A stretch of DNA of 64,000 nucleotides. Origin: Bacillota bacterium. GTDB lineage: Bacteria; Bacillota; Clostridia; Lachnospirales; Cellulosilyticaceae. Position numbers and translations under genes: made by a program. Positions 1 through 7,452 of this stretch are shown in pieces. How positions within the stretch are numbered: position 1 is the first letter of the stretch; the number at the start of each line of letters is the position of its first letter. The notes below the pieces were generated by a model. The model saw only the letters and a list, made by a program, of their open reading frames with translations. It was not told where the DNA came from and ran no database searches. The DNA lies in contig JAEWMQ010000020.1 in the NCBI GenBank assembly GCA_023393125.1, positions 62,001 to 126,000 on the forward strand, read 5' to 3'.

Positions 1-138
1 AAGAAAAAACCATATACCATATTGCCACTTTGCTGATATATGATTTTTAAACATTTTCCTAAATATAAAAATCACAATAATAAGAATAGAAGAAATGAAT
101 GAACCAATCAATACGTGCATTGAAAATAAGTTCGTCAT
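1..138 (-). CDS. blaR1: BlaR1/MecR1-type M56 sensor, N-terminal fragment
   Basis: Only the first 46 codons lie in the window; the rest runs off the left edge. The fragment has an N-terminal hydrophobic segment (about residues 9-26), a basic stretch, then ISAKWQYGIWFFL, which is typical of the start of BlaR1-family (peptidase M56) membrane sensors. In that family the protein senses beta-lactams or other cell-wall stress and triggers cleavage of the partner repressor BlaI. The ATG at 138 is preceded by an aaaggag site inside the end of blaI, and it begins 4 bp after the blaI stop, so the two are co-transcribed and probably translationally coupled. The sensor domain and the HExxH motif lie outside the window, so the ligand cannot be judged. 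Confidence 0.75.
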   Translation of the reverse strand, partial: MTNLFSMHVLIGSFISSILIIVIFIFRKMFKNHISAKWQYGIWFFL

Positions 139-142
139 CTCA

Positions 143-526
143 TTACTCTCCTTTTTCTAATCTATCCTCTAATATTTTTTTTAGCTGCGTTATATCTTCT
201 TTGGTTAATTTATTTTTATCTAAAAAATTGACTACCATTGAGTTAATTGTTCCATTATAAAAACGCTTTAAAAATGTCTCACTTTCTTTTTCTAGATAGT
301 CTTCCTCTTTCACTAAGGGAGTATAGACAAATACTCTACTATCTTTCTCATAAGCTAGTGCACCTTTTTTGACCAATCTTCCAAGCAGAGATTGAATCGT
401 TTTAGGAGTCCATGTACTTGTTTTTGTAAGTTCCATTACAACATTAGTGGTACTAATCGGTGCCTTTGCCCATATGATTTTCATCACTTCATATTCAGCT
501 TCTGAAATAGTTGGTAACTTATTCAT
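143..526 (-). CDS. blaI: BlaI/MecI-family transcriptional repressor
   Basis: A 127-residue winged-helix repressor of the BlaI/MecI/CopY family. The N-terminal half (ISEAEYEVMKIIWAKAPIST ... TWTPKTIQSLLGRLVKKG) carries the recognition helix, and the C-terminal half is the dimerisation region that contains the family's cleavage site. The start at 526 (MNKLP) is chosen because gggagg lies 8 bp upstream; an in-frame ATG at 544 has no such site. It is normally inactivated by proteolysis dependent on BlaR1, whose gene follows directly. The target here could be a beta-lactamase or another cell-wall gene, because many clostridial BlaI/BlaR1 pairs are not linked to a beta-lactamase and none is visible in this window. 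Confidence 0.88.
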   Translation of the reverse strand: MNKLPTISEAEYEVMKIIWAKAPISTTNVVMELTKTSTWTPKTIQSLLGRLVKKGALAYEKDSRVFVYTPLVKEEDYLEKESETFLKRFYNGTINSMVVNFLDKNKLTKEDITQLKKILEDRLEKGE

Positions 527-633
527 AGAATCCTCCCAAATCATAATTTATGTACCTATTGTATCATATAATTGTTATCTAAAAAACATCAGTTAGCCTA
601 CTGCCAGCATTTCACTAGAAATAGAAATTAAAT

Positions 634-664
634 GAACGGCTTGCACATACGTACAAAGCCGTTC
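634..664 (-). terminator. Hairpin terminator after the Cys-rich gene
   Basis: A 9-bp perfect stem (634-642 with 656-664, gaacggctt/aagccgttc) lies directly 3' of the minus-strand gene ending at 673. On the minus strand the tract after the stem is only moderately U-rich. On the plus strand it is followed by gttttt-like sequence, so it may work in both directions. Confidence 0.6.
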
Positions 665-672
665 GTTTTTAA

Positions 673-1770
673 TTAATTAGAAGCTGCTCCTCTGCTACAA
701 GCACATTTTGCACAACTGCATTTTGTACAGTTACCACAGCAATCTTTATCTCTATCCCTGTCTCTATCTCTATCTCTGTCTCTGTCTCTGTCTCTATCTC
801 TATCTTCGACAGTCCTTGCATCTCTGCCTACTGATAAAGGTTTGATACTTGTTTCAAGTAAATCACCACATACGAAATCTAGACAATCATTATTTTCATC
901 TTGAACTGGTGATAATTTAGGAGGTACAGTAAGTCCTTCATGTTTAAATTTGTATTGTACAAAGTAAATAGATTTAATATAAAGTGTTAAACCAATAGCA
1001 AAACAATCTTCATTATCGCCTACTACTTTTGCAAGTGCCTGAGCTGATATACCTTGTTGAATTGTATTATTAGCTGAAAATCTATTACATCTATCCTCAC
1101 GGCCTTCTTCATCATTAATAAATCCCATGTAATTAATAGTTGGAACAAGTTTATTGCAGCCACGTGGATTTTCTTGAGCGAAAGCTACACCATAAGGTGT
1201 ATAAAGATCGAAGGTAATACAACTTGGATTAGTACAAGGATCAAAACCACAGCTGTGTTCATCTCCTAAATATCTTACTGTCATCATGCCTTGTTTTACA
1301 ACTTTACAGCATTCATTAATAACAGATACAGCGAAAGTTACATCGATGTCTTTTAAAGTGATTCTACTTAAATTAGGATTTCCTTTAGCGGGTACAATTT
1401 CTGAAAATCTACAGTCACAAGGGTCAATAAAGTTAAAGTCTATGTCTACTACCTGAAGTTGAAGTTTGCAAGCATGACGAAGGTCACATTTGCTTAAACC
1501 AACAAATAAAATATCAACTCTTTCGTTTGAATCATTTTGGCAAACATCTTCAAGCTCATCTAAACAAATAGTTCGGCAAAGATTAATACCACTTTCATCA
1601 AAAACAACTGGAGCCATCAAGGTTAAAACTTTAGGTTCTCCAATAGGAGGACACATTGCTACAGCTTCAATAGGTGACATTTTATTTTCAGCAGGGTGAC
1701 AAATATCACAAATACCTGCATTAGGTTTCTCAAAAAACTTAGTATCGTTGTTACCACAACATTTACTCAT
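673..1770 (-). CDS. Cys-rich protein of unknown function with C-terminal Asp-Arg repeat
   Basis: A 365-residue protein that I do not recognise as a named family. It begins MSKCCGNNDTKFFEKP, with paired cysteines near the N-terminus (CDICHP) and scattered CxC/CC pairs through the middle (CDCRF, NECCK). It ends with about nine Asp-Arg dipeptides followed by a dense cysteine cluster (CCGNCTKCSCAKCAC). There is no signal peptide or membrane segment. The architecture is compatible with a spore-coat or exosporium-like protein cross-linked by disulfides, or with a metal-binding protein; both are inference. A strong gaggagg site precedes the ATG at 1770, and it is a single-gene unit with its own terminator. 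A second Cys-rich protein at 46232-47200 has a similar overall style. Confidence 0.8.
   Translation of the reverse strand: MSKCCGNNDTKFFEKPNAGICDICHPAENKMSPIEAVAMCPPIGEPKVLTLMAPVVFDESGINLCRTICLDELEDVCQNDSNERVDILFVGLSKCDLRHACKLQLQVVDIDFNFIDPCDCRFSEIVPAKGNPNLSRITLKDIDVTFAVSVINECCKVVKQGMMTVRYLGDEHSCGFDPCTNPSCITFDLYTPYGVAFAQENPRGCNKLVPTINYMGFINDEEGREDRCNRFSANNTIQQGISAQALAKVVGDNEDCFAIGLTLYIKSIYFVQYKFKHEGLTVPPKLSPVQDENNDCLDFVCGDLLETSIKPLSVGRDARTVEDRDRDRDRDRDRDRDRDRDKDCCGNCTKCSCAKCACSRGAASN
751..804 (-). repeat. Hexanucleotide tandem repeat coding Asp-Arg
   Basis: Nine consecutive 6-bp units of the form GAY-AGR on the minus strand (gataga, gacaga, one gacagg) encode (Asp-Arg)9 inside the Cys-rich gene. 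Because the unit is 6 bp, slippage would change the number of dipeptides without a frameshift. Confidence 0.9.
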
Positions 1771-1961
1771 AATTAAAAACCTCCTCTATGATTCTAACTA
1801 ATGGTGAATCATAATTTGTCGTTTCCAATACTATAATATGGAAATTAAAGTCCGTTGGTGACATTTATGTATAAATTTATTTTTCTATCAATATATTTAT
1901 AAAGAAGTAATCTTTTATAAATTTATCTATGCTTAATTGCTATAGTAAGGAGGTTATCATT

Positions 1962-3140
1962 GTGTCTTATGTTTGCTACTATAACAAAAACTTCATACTG
2001 ATAGACTCTTCAGTAAAAAATGGCGTTTTTTGTAGGTTTTTCTCCCCCAATGGAAAGTCTAAATCTTTATTACTTCAAAGTACACCAACCACTGATTATA
2101 GCGCTAATTTAACAGCTGATGGAAAACCCGAAATAGTGGTCATGCCTGATTCCTCTCATATTTATTATTACACCTATGCAGGTACTCAGTTTAATAAAAC
2201 TTCACTCATTACCGCGGAAAGTAATACTTCTCTCAAGCATCCTCTACTCTATACTCAAAATAACATTAGCCAAATTGTTTATCTTTCTCAAAAATCTTCT
2301 CAATATCAGCTCATGCATCAGATACTCGGTGAAGGAAATTCTCGGGTACTTGCCACCTTTCACCAATGTCCTACCCAAATTAAATATTATAGGACCCCTA
2401 CAGCTTTATATTGCTTCTACCTATTAAAGGGAGATCACTGTAGCTTAAATTGTATTAAAATAGAAACAAATAACGTTAGCACCTTATGTTATTTACAAAG
2501 TGAGAAACTTATTACAGATTATAGTATATGTTTAAGGGGCAATGAAGTGCATATCTGCTATGTTCTAGAATCTCTTCGTAACTATCAGCTTTACTATGTT
2601 AATCCTTTTAGCTTTCAAATAAGCCCTCTAACCTCTAGTCCTACACCTATGGCACCTGTTATCTTTTATTATTATCATGGACTTTGGATTAATACTTTAA
2701 TCGACAATAAACTTCACCTACTACTTTCAGTGAATTCTGGTGAAAGCTTTAGCATTCCTGTTCCTTGTTCTATACAAAACCACTTACAACGTAGCTTTTT
2801 TGTAAGTCCTCCATTAAACCATTTAACTGCTCATGAAGTTTATATTTCACTAGACAATAAACTTAAGCTCTGCACACTCTCTACTATTGACTTTGAAGGC
2901 TTTCACGAATATAACCTAGTACCAGTAGAATTAGAATTATTGCTAGAAGGCTTATCCCTTAATAGTTGTCATAAACAAGACTGTGAAAAAGTTGCAGAAA
3001 TTAATCATTTAAAAGAAGAATTAGGTATGCTAAAAAAGCAAGCTAGTACTTCTCCCTCTAGACCTAAAACTAATATTTCTTCTGCCACTACATCTTTCAT
3101 GGAAGAACTCACTAGCTGGGATCTGCCACCTAGACTATAA
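1962..3140 (+). CDS. Hypothetical protein, beta-rich repeats with C-terminal coiled coil
   Basis: About 392 residues and no recognised family. The start is placed at the GTG at 1962 (VSYVCYYNKN) because a perfect aaggagg lies 8 bp upstream; an ATG at 1929 lacks a binding site. The body consists of repeated short strands rich in Tyr, Ser, Thr and Leu (SQIVYLSQKSSQYQLM, NEVHICYVLES, NKLHLLLSV), suggesting a beta-propeller-like or beta-solenoid fold. It is followed by a predicted coiled coil (CEKVAEINHLKEELGMLKKQ) and a Ser/Thr/Pro-rich tail. There is no signal peptide. It is a monocistronic unit between divergent and convergent neighbours, so context does not reveal its role. Confidence 0.75.
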   Translation: MSYVCYYNKNFILIDSSVKNGVFCRFFSPNGKSKSLLLQSTPTTDYSANLTADGKPEIVVMPDSSHIYYYTYAGTQFNKTSLITAESNTSLKHPLLYTQNNISQIVYLSQKSSQYQLMHQILGEGNSRVLATFHQCPTQIKYYRTPTALYCFYLLKGDHCSLNCIKIETNNVSTLCYLQSEKLITDYSICLRGNEVHICYVLESLRNYQLYYVNPFSFQISPLTSSPTPMAPVIFYYYHGLWINTLIDNKLHLLLSVNSGESFSIPVPCSIQNHLQRSFFVSPPLNHLTAHEVYISLDNKLKLCTLSTIDFEGFHEYNLVPVELELLLEGLSLNSCHKQDCEKVAEINHLKEELGMLKKQASTSPSRPKTNISSATTSFMEELTSWDLPPRL

Positions 3141-3149
3141 TCTTAAAAT

Positions 3150-3196
3150 AACTAAAGGGTAGGATTATTATAAACAAATAATCCTACCCTTTAGTT
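3150..3196. terminator. Bidirectional terminator
   Basis: A 19-bp stem (3150-3168 with 3178-3196, core ctaaagggtaggatta) lies between two converging genes and touches the stop codon of the minus-strand RseC-family gene. A and T tracts on either side let it serve both genes. Confidence 0.85.
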
Positions 3197-3615
3197 TACA
3201 TTTCTCTTTTAGCAATAATACATGGTAAATACTTTTTAAACTTGCCTTGGTTTTCTGCCCGTTTGATACCTACTAAAGGCAGAACCACTCCTAATAGGCC
3301 TCCTACTAGTACCCATAAGTCCTCGCTACCAATACTTAAATATTTAGAAGCACCATAACCTATGAGAATACCTAAAATAAGTCCCACAAGAGGAAGTCCA
3401 TACATCACATAAGTAGCTTTTAAAAAGATAGGCTGTGCTAAATTTAATTCCACTACATCGCCAACCTGGCACTCTATCTGCTTTTCACATTTAAGTGTAC
3501 AGCTTTTCTTAGTACTTATATAGTCACACGCATGGCAATCTCCACACATTTCTTGACGCTCCATTTGTACAATAGCATATTTCTTCTCTATTTCCTTTAC
3601 AACACCATATGGCAT
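3196..3615 (-). CDS. RseC/MucC-family (SoxR-reducing system) membrane protein
   Basis: 139 residues. The N-terminal cytosolic part carries Cys24, Cys27, Cys30, Cys39, Cys43 and Cys49 (CGDCHAC ... CTLKC), the pattern seen in RseC/MucC-family proteins. Two transmembrane helices follow (about 67-90 and 100-117) and then a short basic tail. In Proteobacteria RseC takes part in reducing SoxR and in anti-sigma control; in clostridia it is often linked to Rnf-type electron transport, but no rnf genes lie here. A good aggtg site precedes the ATG at 3615. The cysteines suggest an Fe-S or redox role, which is inference. Confidence 0.8.
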   Translation of the reverse strand: MPYGVVKEIEKKYAIVQMERQEMCGDCHACDYISTKKSCTLKCEKQIECQVGDVVELNLAQPIFLKATYVMYGLPLVGLILGILIGYGASKYLSIGSEDLWVLVGGLLGVVLPLVGIKRAENQGKFKKYLPCIIAKREM

Positions 3616-3689
3616 GTCTTCACCTCTTGTCTCTATCTAGCTTTTGGATAAATTGCATTTGATTATTTTTCTTTATTTTATCACTATTT

Positions 3690-4613
3690 TTACTTTTCAT
3701 CTATATAAATTGATCCGGAACTTGTTTTTAATTTAAGTTTATAATCTGCACCATTTCCTATTTGAGCATTAGCTTCCTTCCCTCTTTTATCTTCATAATT
3801 CCAATTAATACTGCCTTTAATATCACCTGCAGAAGTATTTGCCTCTAGAGTAGTATTACTAGTCTTAAGCCCTATTTCTAACTTACCCGAAGTAGTTGTA
3901 AACTTGGCATCACCATTAAGCTTTAGCTCTTCTATGCTTATATCACCAGAGCTAGCCATGCAGCTTCCTTTTCCTCTTAAGCTTTTAATAACAGTCTTTC
4001 CTGAAGAAGAAGTGAATTCATAAGTCTCTGTTTCTACTTTCTCTAATTGCTTGTCACCTGAGCTATTCGTTAATTGAGCTACTTTAGCTTTAATCTCCTC
4101 TCTAGCCACTAAATTTCCAGAGGACTGATTGGTCTCTAACTTTTCTAGTGCTAATACGTTATTAAGATTAATATTTCCTGAACTAGTTGTAACAATTAAA
4201 GTGCTACTATAACTACTAGGTAGCCAAATCTCTAATTTATGTTGTGGTGGTATTCCAACATAATGACTATTCGGCCTTTTTACCAAGATTCGTCCAAAAC
4301 CTTGGCTTATTTCAAATAGATCTTTTTTCTCCTTATCATTCGTACTTTCTACTACCTTTAAATCACTTCCTACTCCTGAATAAATTTCAACATCGGCTAA
4401 ATTAACATCTAATTCTAAGACTTCAATCCCCTCTAGTGCATAAGTCTCTTCCTTTGCTTTTTCTAAAGGACCATTAAAAGGTACTCCTTTAAGTGAATAG
4501 AGCGCAAAAGGATTATGTCCTGTGGCCCATGAAATCATTACGCTTCCTAAACCAATAAATATAGCAAGTAGTAATACAAGCTGAATCATCTGATAAGTTT
4601 TATTACCTTTCAC
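3690..4613 (-). CDS. DUF4097 beta-solenoid membrane-anchored protein
   Basis: 307 residues with one N-terminal transmembrane helix (about residues 8-30), then a long repetitive beta-strand region with recurring TSSG[NDK] turns (TTSSGNINL, QSSGNLVA, NSSGDKQL, TSSSGKTVI, ASSGDISI, TTSGKLEI, TSAGDIKG, TSSGSIYI). This is the signature of DUF4097 'putative adhesin' proteins, which fold as right-handed beta-solenoids. The start is GTG at 4613, 3 bp after the upstream stop. It is the third gene of a padR / permease-prefix-like / DUF4097 operon, a frequent arrangement in Firmicutes thought to act in envelope stress sensing. The extracellular ligand is unknown. Confidence 0.87.
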   Translation of the reverse strand: MKGNKTYQMIQLVLLLAIFIGLGSVMISWATGHNPFALYSLKGVPFNGPLEKAKEETYALEGIEVLELDVNLADVEIYSGVGSDLKVVESTNDKEKKDLFEISQGFGRILVKRPNSHYVGIPPQHKLEIWLPSSYSSTLIVTTSSGNINLNNVLALEKLETNQSSGNLVAREEIKAKVAQLTNSSGDKQLEKVETETYEFTSSSGKTVIKSLRGKGSCMASSGDISIEELKLNGDAKFTTTSGKLEIGLKTSNTTLEANTSAGDIKGSINWNYEDKRGKEANAQIGNGADYKLKLKTSSGSIYIDEK

Positions 4614-4616
4614 AGC

Positions 4617-5279
4617 TTATCTCATCCCCTTTATTTCAAAGATTAATTTAATAATTTTTTCGGCTACAGCCCCCATTACGAAAATAATCCAAGAACAATA
4701 CCAAATACCAAATCTAAAGCTGATTACTAAATAAAGTAGCACAATGCAAGACCACATAATAGAAGTAACAGAACGATAAATTTGTCGTCTTTGATCATTA
4801 CCTTGCTTCCATACCTTGAACTCTTCTACAATAGTAGTATCACTTTTTTCATATTGAGGTCTTGACATAAAGTGATAGACTAACAAACAAGTTGCAAAAC
4901 CTGCGATGAGGAGAAAAATTAAAGGTGGTACATCTGGTCTTAACCAAGGCATCTCCTCACAAATAACGGCTGAGATAATAGCTATAATATATAATCCAAT
5001 AGAACCACTTACTACCAAAGCTGTTTTTTTACGCTCGGCTTCTTGCTCTTTATAATTTAATGGATTTGCAGGTTCTAAAGAACGTAATAACTCATTTAAG
5101 TCTCCTATACTTGTAATGGCTATATTATATGCCTCCGCTTCTGCCTTTCCTGATGCTACTAAGTCTAGGTACTTTGCTGTTAGATTTCCTATTAACTCTT
5201 CCTTTAAGTCCAAAGTCCGATGTGTTGCTGGTGCTTCTTCAAATAATTTGTCAACTGTTGCCCTTATTTTATCAATCAT
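4617..5279 (-). CDS. Permease-prefix/DUF1700-like membrane protein
   Basis: 220 residues. The N-terminal 70 residues form a helical cytosolic domain (MIDKIRATVDKLFEEAPATH ... AITSIGDLNELLRSLE) like the permease-prefix domain found beside PadR regulators. Four hydrophobic segments follow (about 88-108, 117-136, 170-188 and 192-212). gggagg precedes the ATG at 5279. It sits between padR and the DUF4097 gene with short gaps. By analogy with such operons it probably forms a membrane partner for the DUF4097 protein; no enzymatic motif is visible. Confidence 0.78.
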   Translation of the reverse strand: MIDKIRATVDKLFEEAPATHRTLDLKEELIGNLTAKYLDLVASGKAEAEAYNIAITSIGDLNELLRSLEPANPLNYKEQEAERKKTALVVSGSIGLYIIAIISAVICEEMPWLRPDVPPLIFLLIAGFATCLLVYHFMSRPQYEKSDTTIVEEFKVWKQGNDQRRQIYRSVTSIMWSCIVLLYLVISFRFGIWYCSWIIFVMGAVAEKIIKLIFEIKGMR

Positions 5280-5303
5280 TATGGTCCTCCCATTCCTCTA
5301 TTT

Positions 5304-5624
5304 TTAAATTAATGCATCAATTACTACTTTGGCTTCATCCCAGTCTGCTTTGTTTCGTTCATAAGCCATTCTTCCTGAAGGCGTAATCGTGTAATAACGC
5401 CTTCTAGCCCCAGTTGTTTCATCTCCCCAATAAGATATAATATAGTTCATTTGTTCTAGTCTTCTAAAAGCACTATATAAGGTGGCTTCCTTTAACTCAT
5501 ATTGATTATTTGTTTTATCTAAAATACTTTTGTTAATCTCGTAGCCATAACTATCCTTTAACATCAGTTGTGCTAAAATAATCGTTTCTGTATGTCCTCT
5601 AATTAAATCAGATGTAATCGACAA
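5304..5624 (-). CDS. PadR-family transcriptional regulator
   Basis: 106 residues with the PadR winged helix: DLIRGHTETIILAQLMLKDS, GYEINKSI, ATLYSAFRRLEQMNYIISYW, then the beta-wing ending in RRYYTITPSGRMAYE. The start is TTG at 5624 with aaggagg 9 bp upstream, and no in-frame ATG fits. It is the first gene of the operon running to the DUF4097 gene. Its promoter contains an 8-bp inverted repeat over the -35 box, so autorepression is likely. PadR proteins of this short class usually respond to small hydrophobic or envelope-active compounds; the inducer here is unknown. Confidence 0.9.
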   Translation of the reverse strand: MSITSDLIRGHTETIILAQLMLKDSYGYEINKSILDKTNNQYELKEATLYSAFRRLEQMNYIISYWGDETTGARRRYYTITPSGRMAYERNKADWDEAKVVIDALI

Positions 5625-5680
5625 ACGCCTTATCCTCCTTTTAAATATTCCAACTTTTTAGAATTATTTATTTTATATAT

Positions 5681-5716
5681 AATATATTCTTATATACCTC
5701 GCCTGTCAAGGTATAT
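5681..5716 (-). promoter_or_regulatory. padR operon promoter with overlapping inverted repeat
   Basis: On the minus strand TTGACA (5709-5704), a 17-bp spacer and TATATT (5686-5681) form a near-consensus sigma-A promoter. An inverted repeat, atatacct (5692-5699) and aggtatat (5709-5716) with a 9-bp spacer, flanks and touches the -35 box, where a bound PadR dimer would block RNA polymerase. Confidence 0.75.
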
Positions 5717-5743
5717 TTTTTTAATAAGTATATAAAAATGTAA

Positions 5744-5786
5744 AAGAGCTATTACCTACTTTTAACTTAAGTAGGTAATAGCTCTT
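5744..5786 (-). terminator. Terminator of the DHH phosphoesterase gene
   Basis: A 16-bp perfect stem (5744-5759 with 5771-5786, aagagctattacctac) lies just past the stop codon at 5793 and is followed on the minus strand by a T-rich stretch. Confidence 0.85.
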
Positions 5787-5792
5787 CTCATT

Positions 5793-7283
5793 TTAAATCT
5801 CTGTATAGGTTTTTTTAAAGATCTCTTGTTCAATAATATGAATATCACTAGAATCAGTTTCACTAATGGTTAGGTAATCTCCTATATTTCCATATTTATA
5901 TTTATCTGGAGAGTATATTGTAAATACCTTTACTGCCTTTTCTAAAGGTTTCGCATAAAGGGTATTGTCTCCTCTAAGTATACATTTTTTAGTACAGTGT
6001 TCTAAGTAAAGTACATCTCCTGTATTTTGCTTTCTAATCCTTGGAAAATACTCTAATCTAACATCAAATGATTCTTCTGAAATCTTATAGTTAGAAATAA
6101 AGTGTTGCTCATCCATCAAGGAAATGGTGCCTTCTCTATCTATAATTAAAATATCCGAGGCCTTCACCTCACGTTCAATATCTGACTCCATGCTCCTAAT
6201 AATAACAGGTGTCCCTTCAGTTAAAACTTCTCTTAATTTAACAAATCCCATAGCAGAAGGGATTTTTTTATAGTGTTTTAATTCCTTTAAATCTATTGGC
6301 ATCATTGCAGCATCTATTACCTCAAATGACTGGTAGTAATCTGTTAGTTTTCTTAAAAAATATTCATCATAATTAAGATATCCATAAAGTTCATTAAATC
6401 GTGTCTTACTAATAAATCCTGCTGCTCTTACTACATGTCCACCTCCACTGCCTAAGTCTTCTGCCAGATAAGAGGCTAACTCATTAGCCATTACTTCTTT
6501 TACACAGCTTCTTACTGAAAACTTAATCCCTTCATCTGCTTCATTATATACGATACATACATTAACGCTATCTACTTGAAGGGCAAAGTCACTGATAAGT
6601 CCCAAAATATTAGGGTCACATTCCTGTGCCTTGATCATTACATATTTATGTGCTTCATTATAGGAATGACGAATAAGAGCCATCCCTGCAATTTCTAATT
6701 CTTTAAGGGTCAGCACAGCATTTCTAAGACGTCTTAACAGATGCTTATCATATTTTAAGCTATCGCGCATGTCCTTATCTAAGGGATGACTGATTTCAAT
6801 AAATGAACTGCTATCTGTAAACAGACCATAGTATAAGGCCATAGACACGTCTGGGTGTGCATTAAAATCATAGCCTGCCTCAGACATCATATCCCATACG
6901 ACTGTAGCTGAACTTGCCAAATAACTTCTAATTTCCTGAAGATTAATAACGGGTACCTCTTGTACATGGTGATCAATAATAGCCACATGTTCTGCTTCAA
7001 AATATCTCACATTACCCGCTCCATGTTGACAATCTACTGTAATCAGTAATCCTTCTATCTTTAGCTCTTCTACATATTCAATAGGAATACTTAATGACTC
7101 TATAAACATCATAATATTAGGCTTAGTAATCAATAACTTACCACTATATACTAGCCGAACTTCTTTTCCTTTACTCTCAAAATATTTATATAAAGCATAT
7201 CCTGCCGCAATACTATCCGGATCTGGATTATCATGACATTGAATCGTTATTTTGTCATATACTTCCAATTCTGCTAACCTCAT
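5793..7283 (-). CDS. DHH-family phosphoesterase with C-terminal extension
   Basis: 496 residues. The N-terminal DHH domain shows the metal-binding motifs HDNPDPDS (residues 17-24), VDCQHGAG (D84), IDHH (103-106) and FTDSSS (D157). The DHHA1 domain ends with GGGHVVRAAGF (about 280-290). These are the catalytic parts of NrnA/RecJ-like enzymes that degrade nano-RNA or cyclic dinucleotide products using manganese. After residue 300 there is a region of about 190 residues, not present in short NrnA proteins, that I do not recognise; it could bind nucleic acid or a partner. agggga precedes the ATG at 7283. It is a single gene with its own terminator. All metal ligands appear present, so it should be active. 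Confidence 0.85.
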   Translation of the reverse strand: MRLAELEVYDKITIQCHDNPDPDSIAAGYALYKYFESKGKEVRLVYSGKLLITKPNIMMFIESLSIPIEYVEELKIEGLLITVDCQHGAGNVRYFEAEHVAIIDHHVQEVPVINLQEIRSYLASSATVVWDMMSEAGYDFNAHPDVSMALYYGLFTDSSSFIEISHPLDKDMRDSLKYDKHLLRRLRNAVLTLKELEIAGMALIRHSYNEAHKYVMIKAQECDPNILGLISDFALQVDSVNVCIVYNEADEGIKFSVRSCVKEVMANELASYLAEDLGSGGGHVVRAAGFISKTRFNELYGYLNYDEYFLRKLTDYYQSFEVIDAAMMPIDLKELKHYKKIPSAMGFVKLREVLTEGTPVIIRSMESDIEREVKASDILIIDREGTISLMDEQHFISNYKISEESFDVRLEYFPRIRKQNTGDVLYLEHCTKKCILRGDNTLYAKPLEKAVKVFTIYSPDKYKYGNIGDYLTISETDSSDIHIIEQEIFKKTYTEI

Positions 7284-7364
7284 GTGGTCTCCCCTTAATG
7301 ATTATTCTTTTATTTATTTTAGCATAGCTTAAGAAGAAGTGTCATCAAAAAAATAAACTTATAT

Positions 7365-7393
7365 TTGCATATAGTTATATATTTAACTATAAT
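7365..7393 (+). promoter_or_regulatory. ilvA promoter with palindrome in the spacer
   Basis: TTGCAT (7365-7370), a 17-bp spacer and TATAAT (7388-7393) make a strong promoter. An inverted repeat atagtta (7371-7377) / taactat (7384-7390) fills the spacer, a plausible repressor site. Confidence 0.7.
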
Positions 7394-7452
7394 AGACATT
7401 ATATTATTGATTTTTTGAACTATTTTACATATTCATATTGGAGGTCCTATTC

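Noticed and set aside
631..668. Possible riboswitch or small RNA at the hairpin near 650
   Set aside because: A short simple stem with no conserved riboswitch elements; a terminator explains it.
751..804. CRISPR-like or VNTR array
   Set aside because: The units are 6-bp coding repeats in frame with a protein gene, without spacers.
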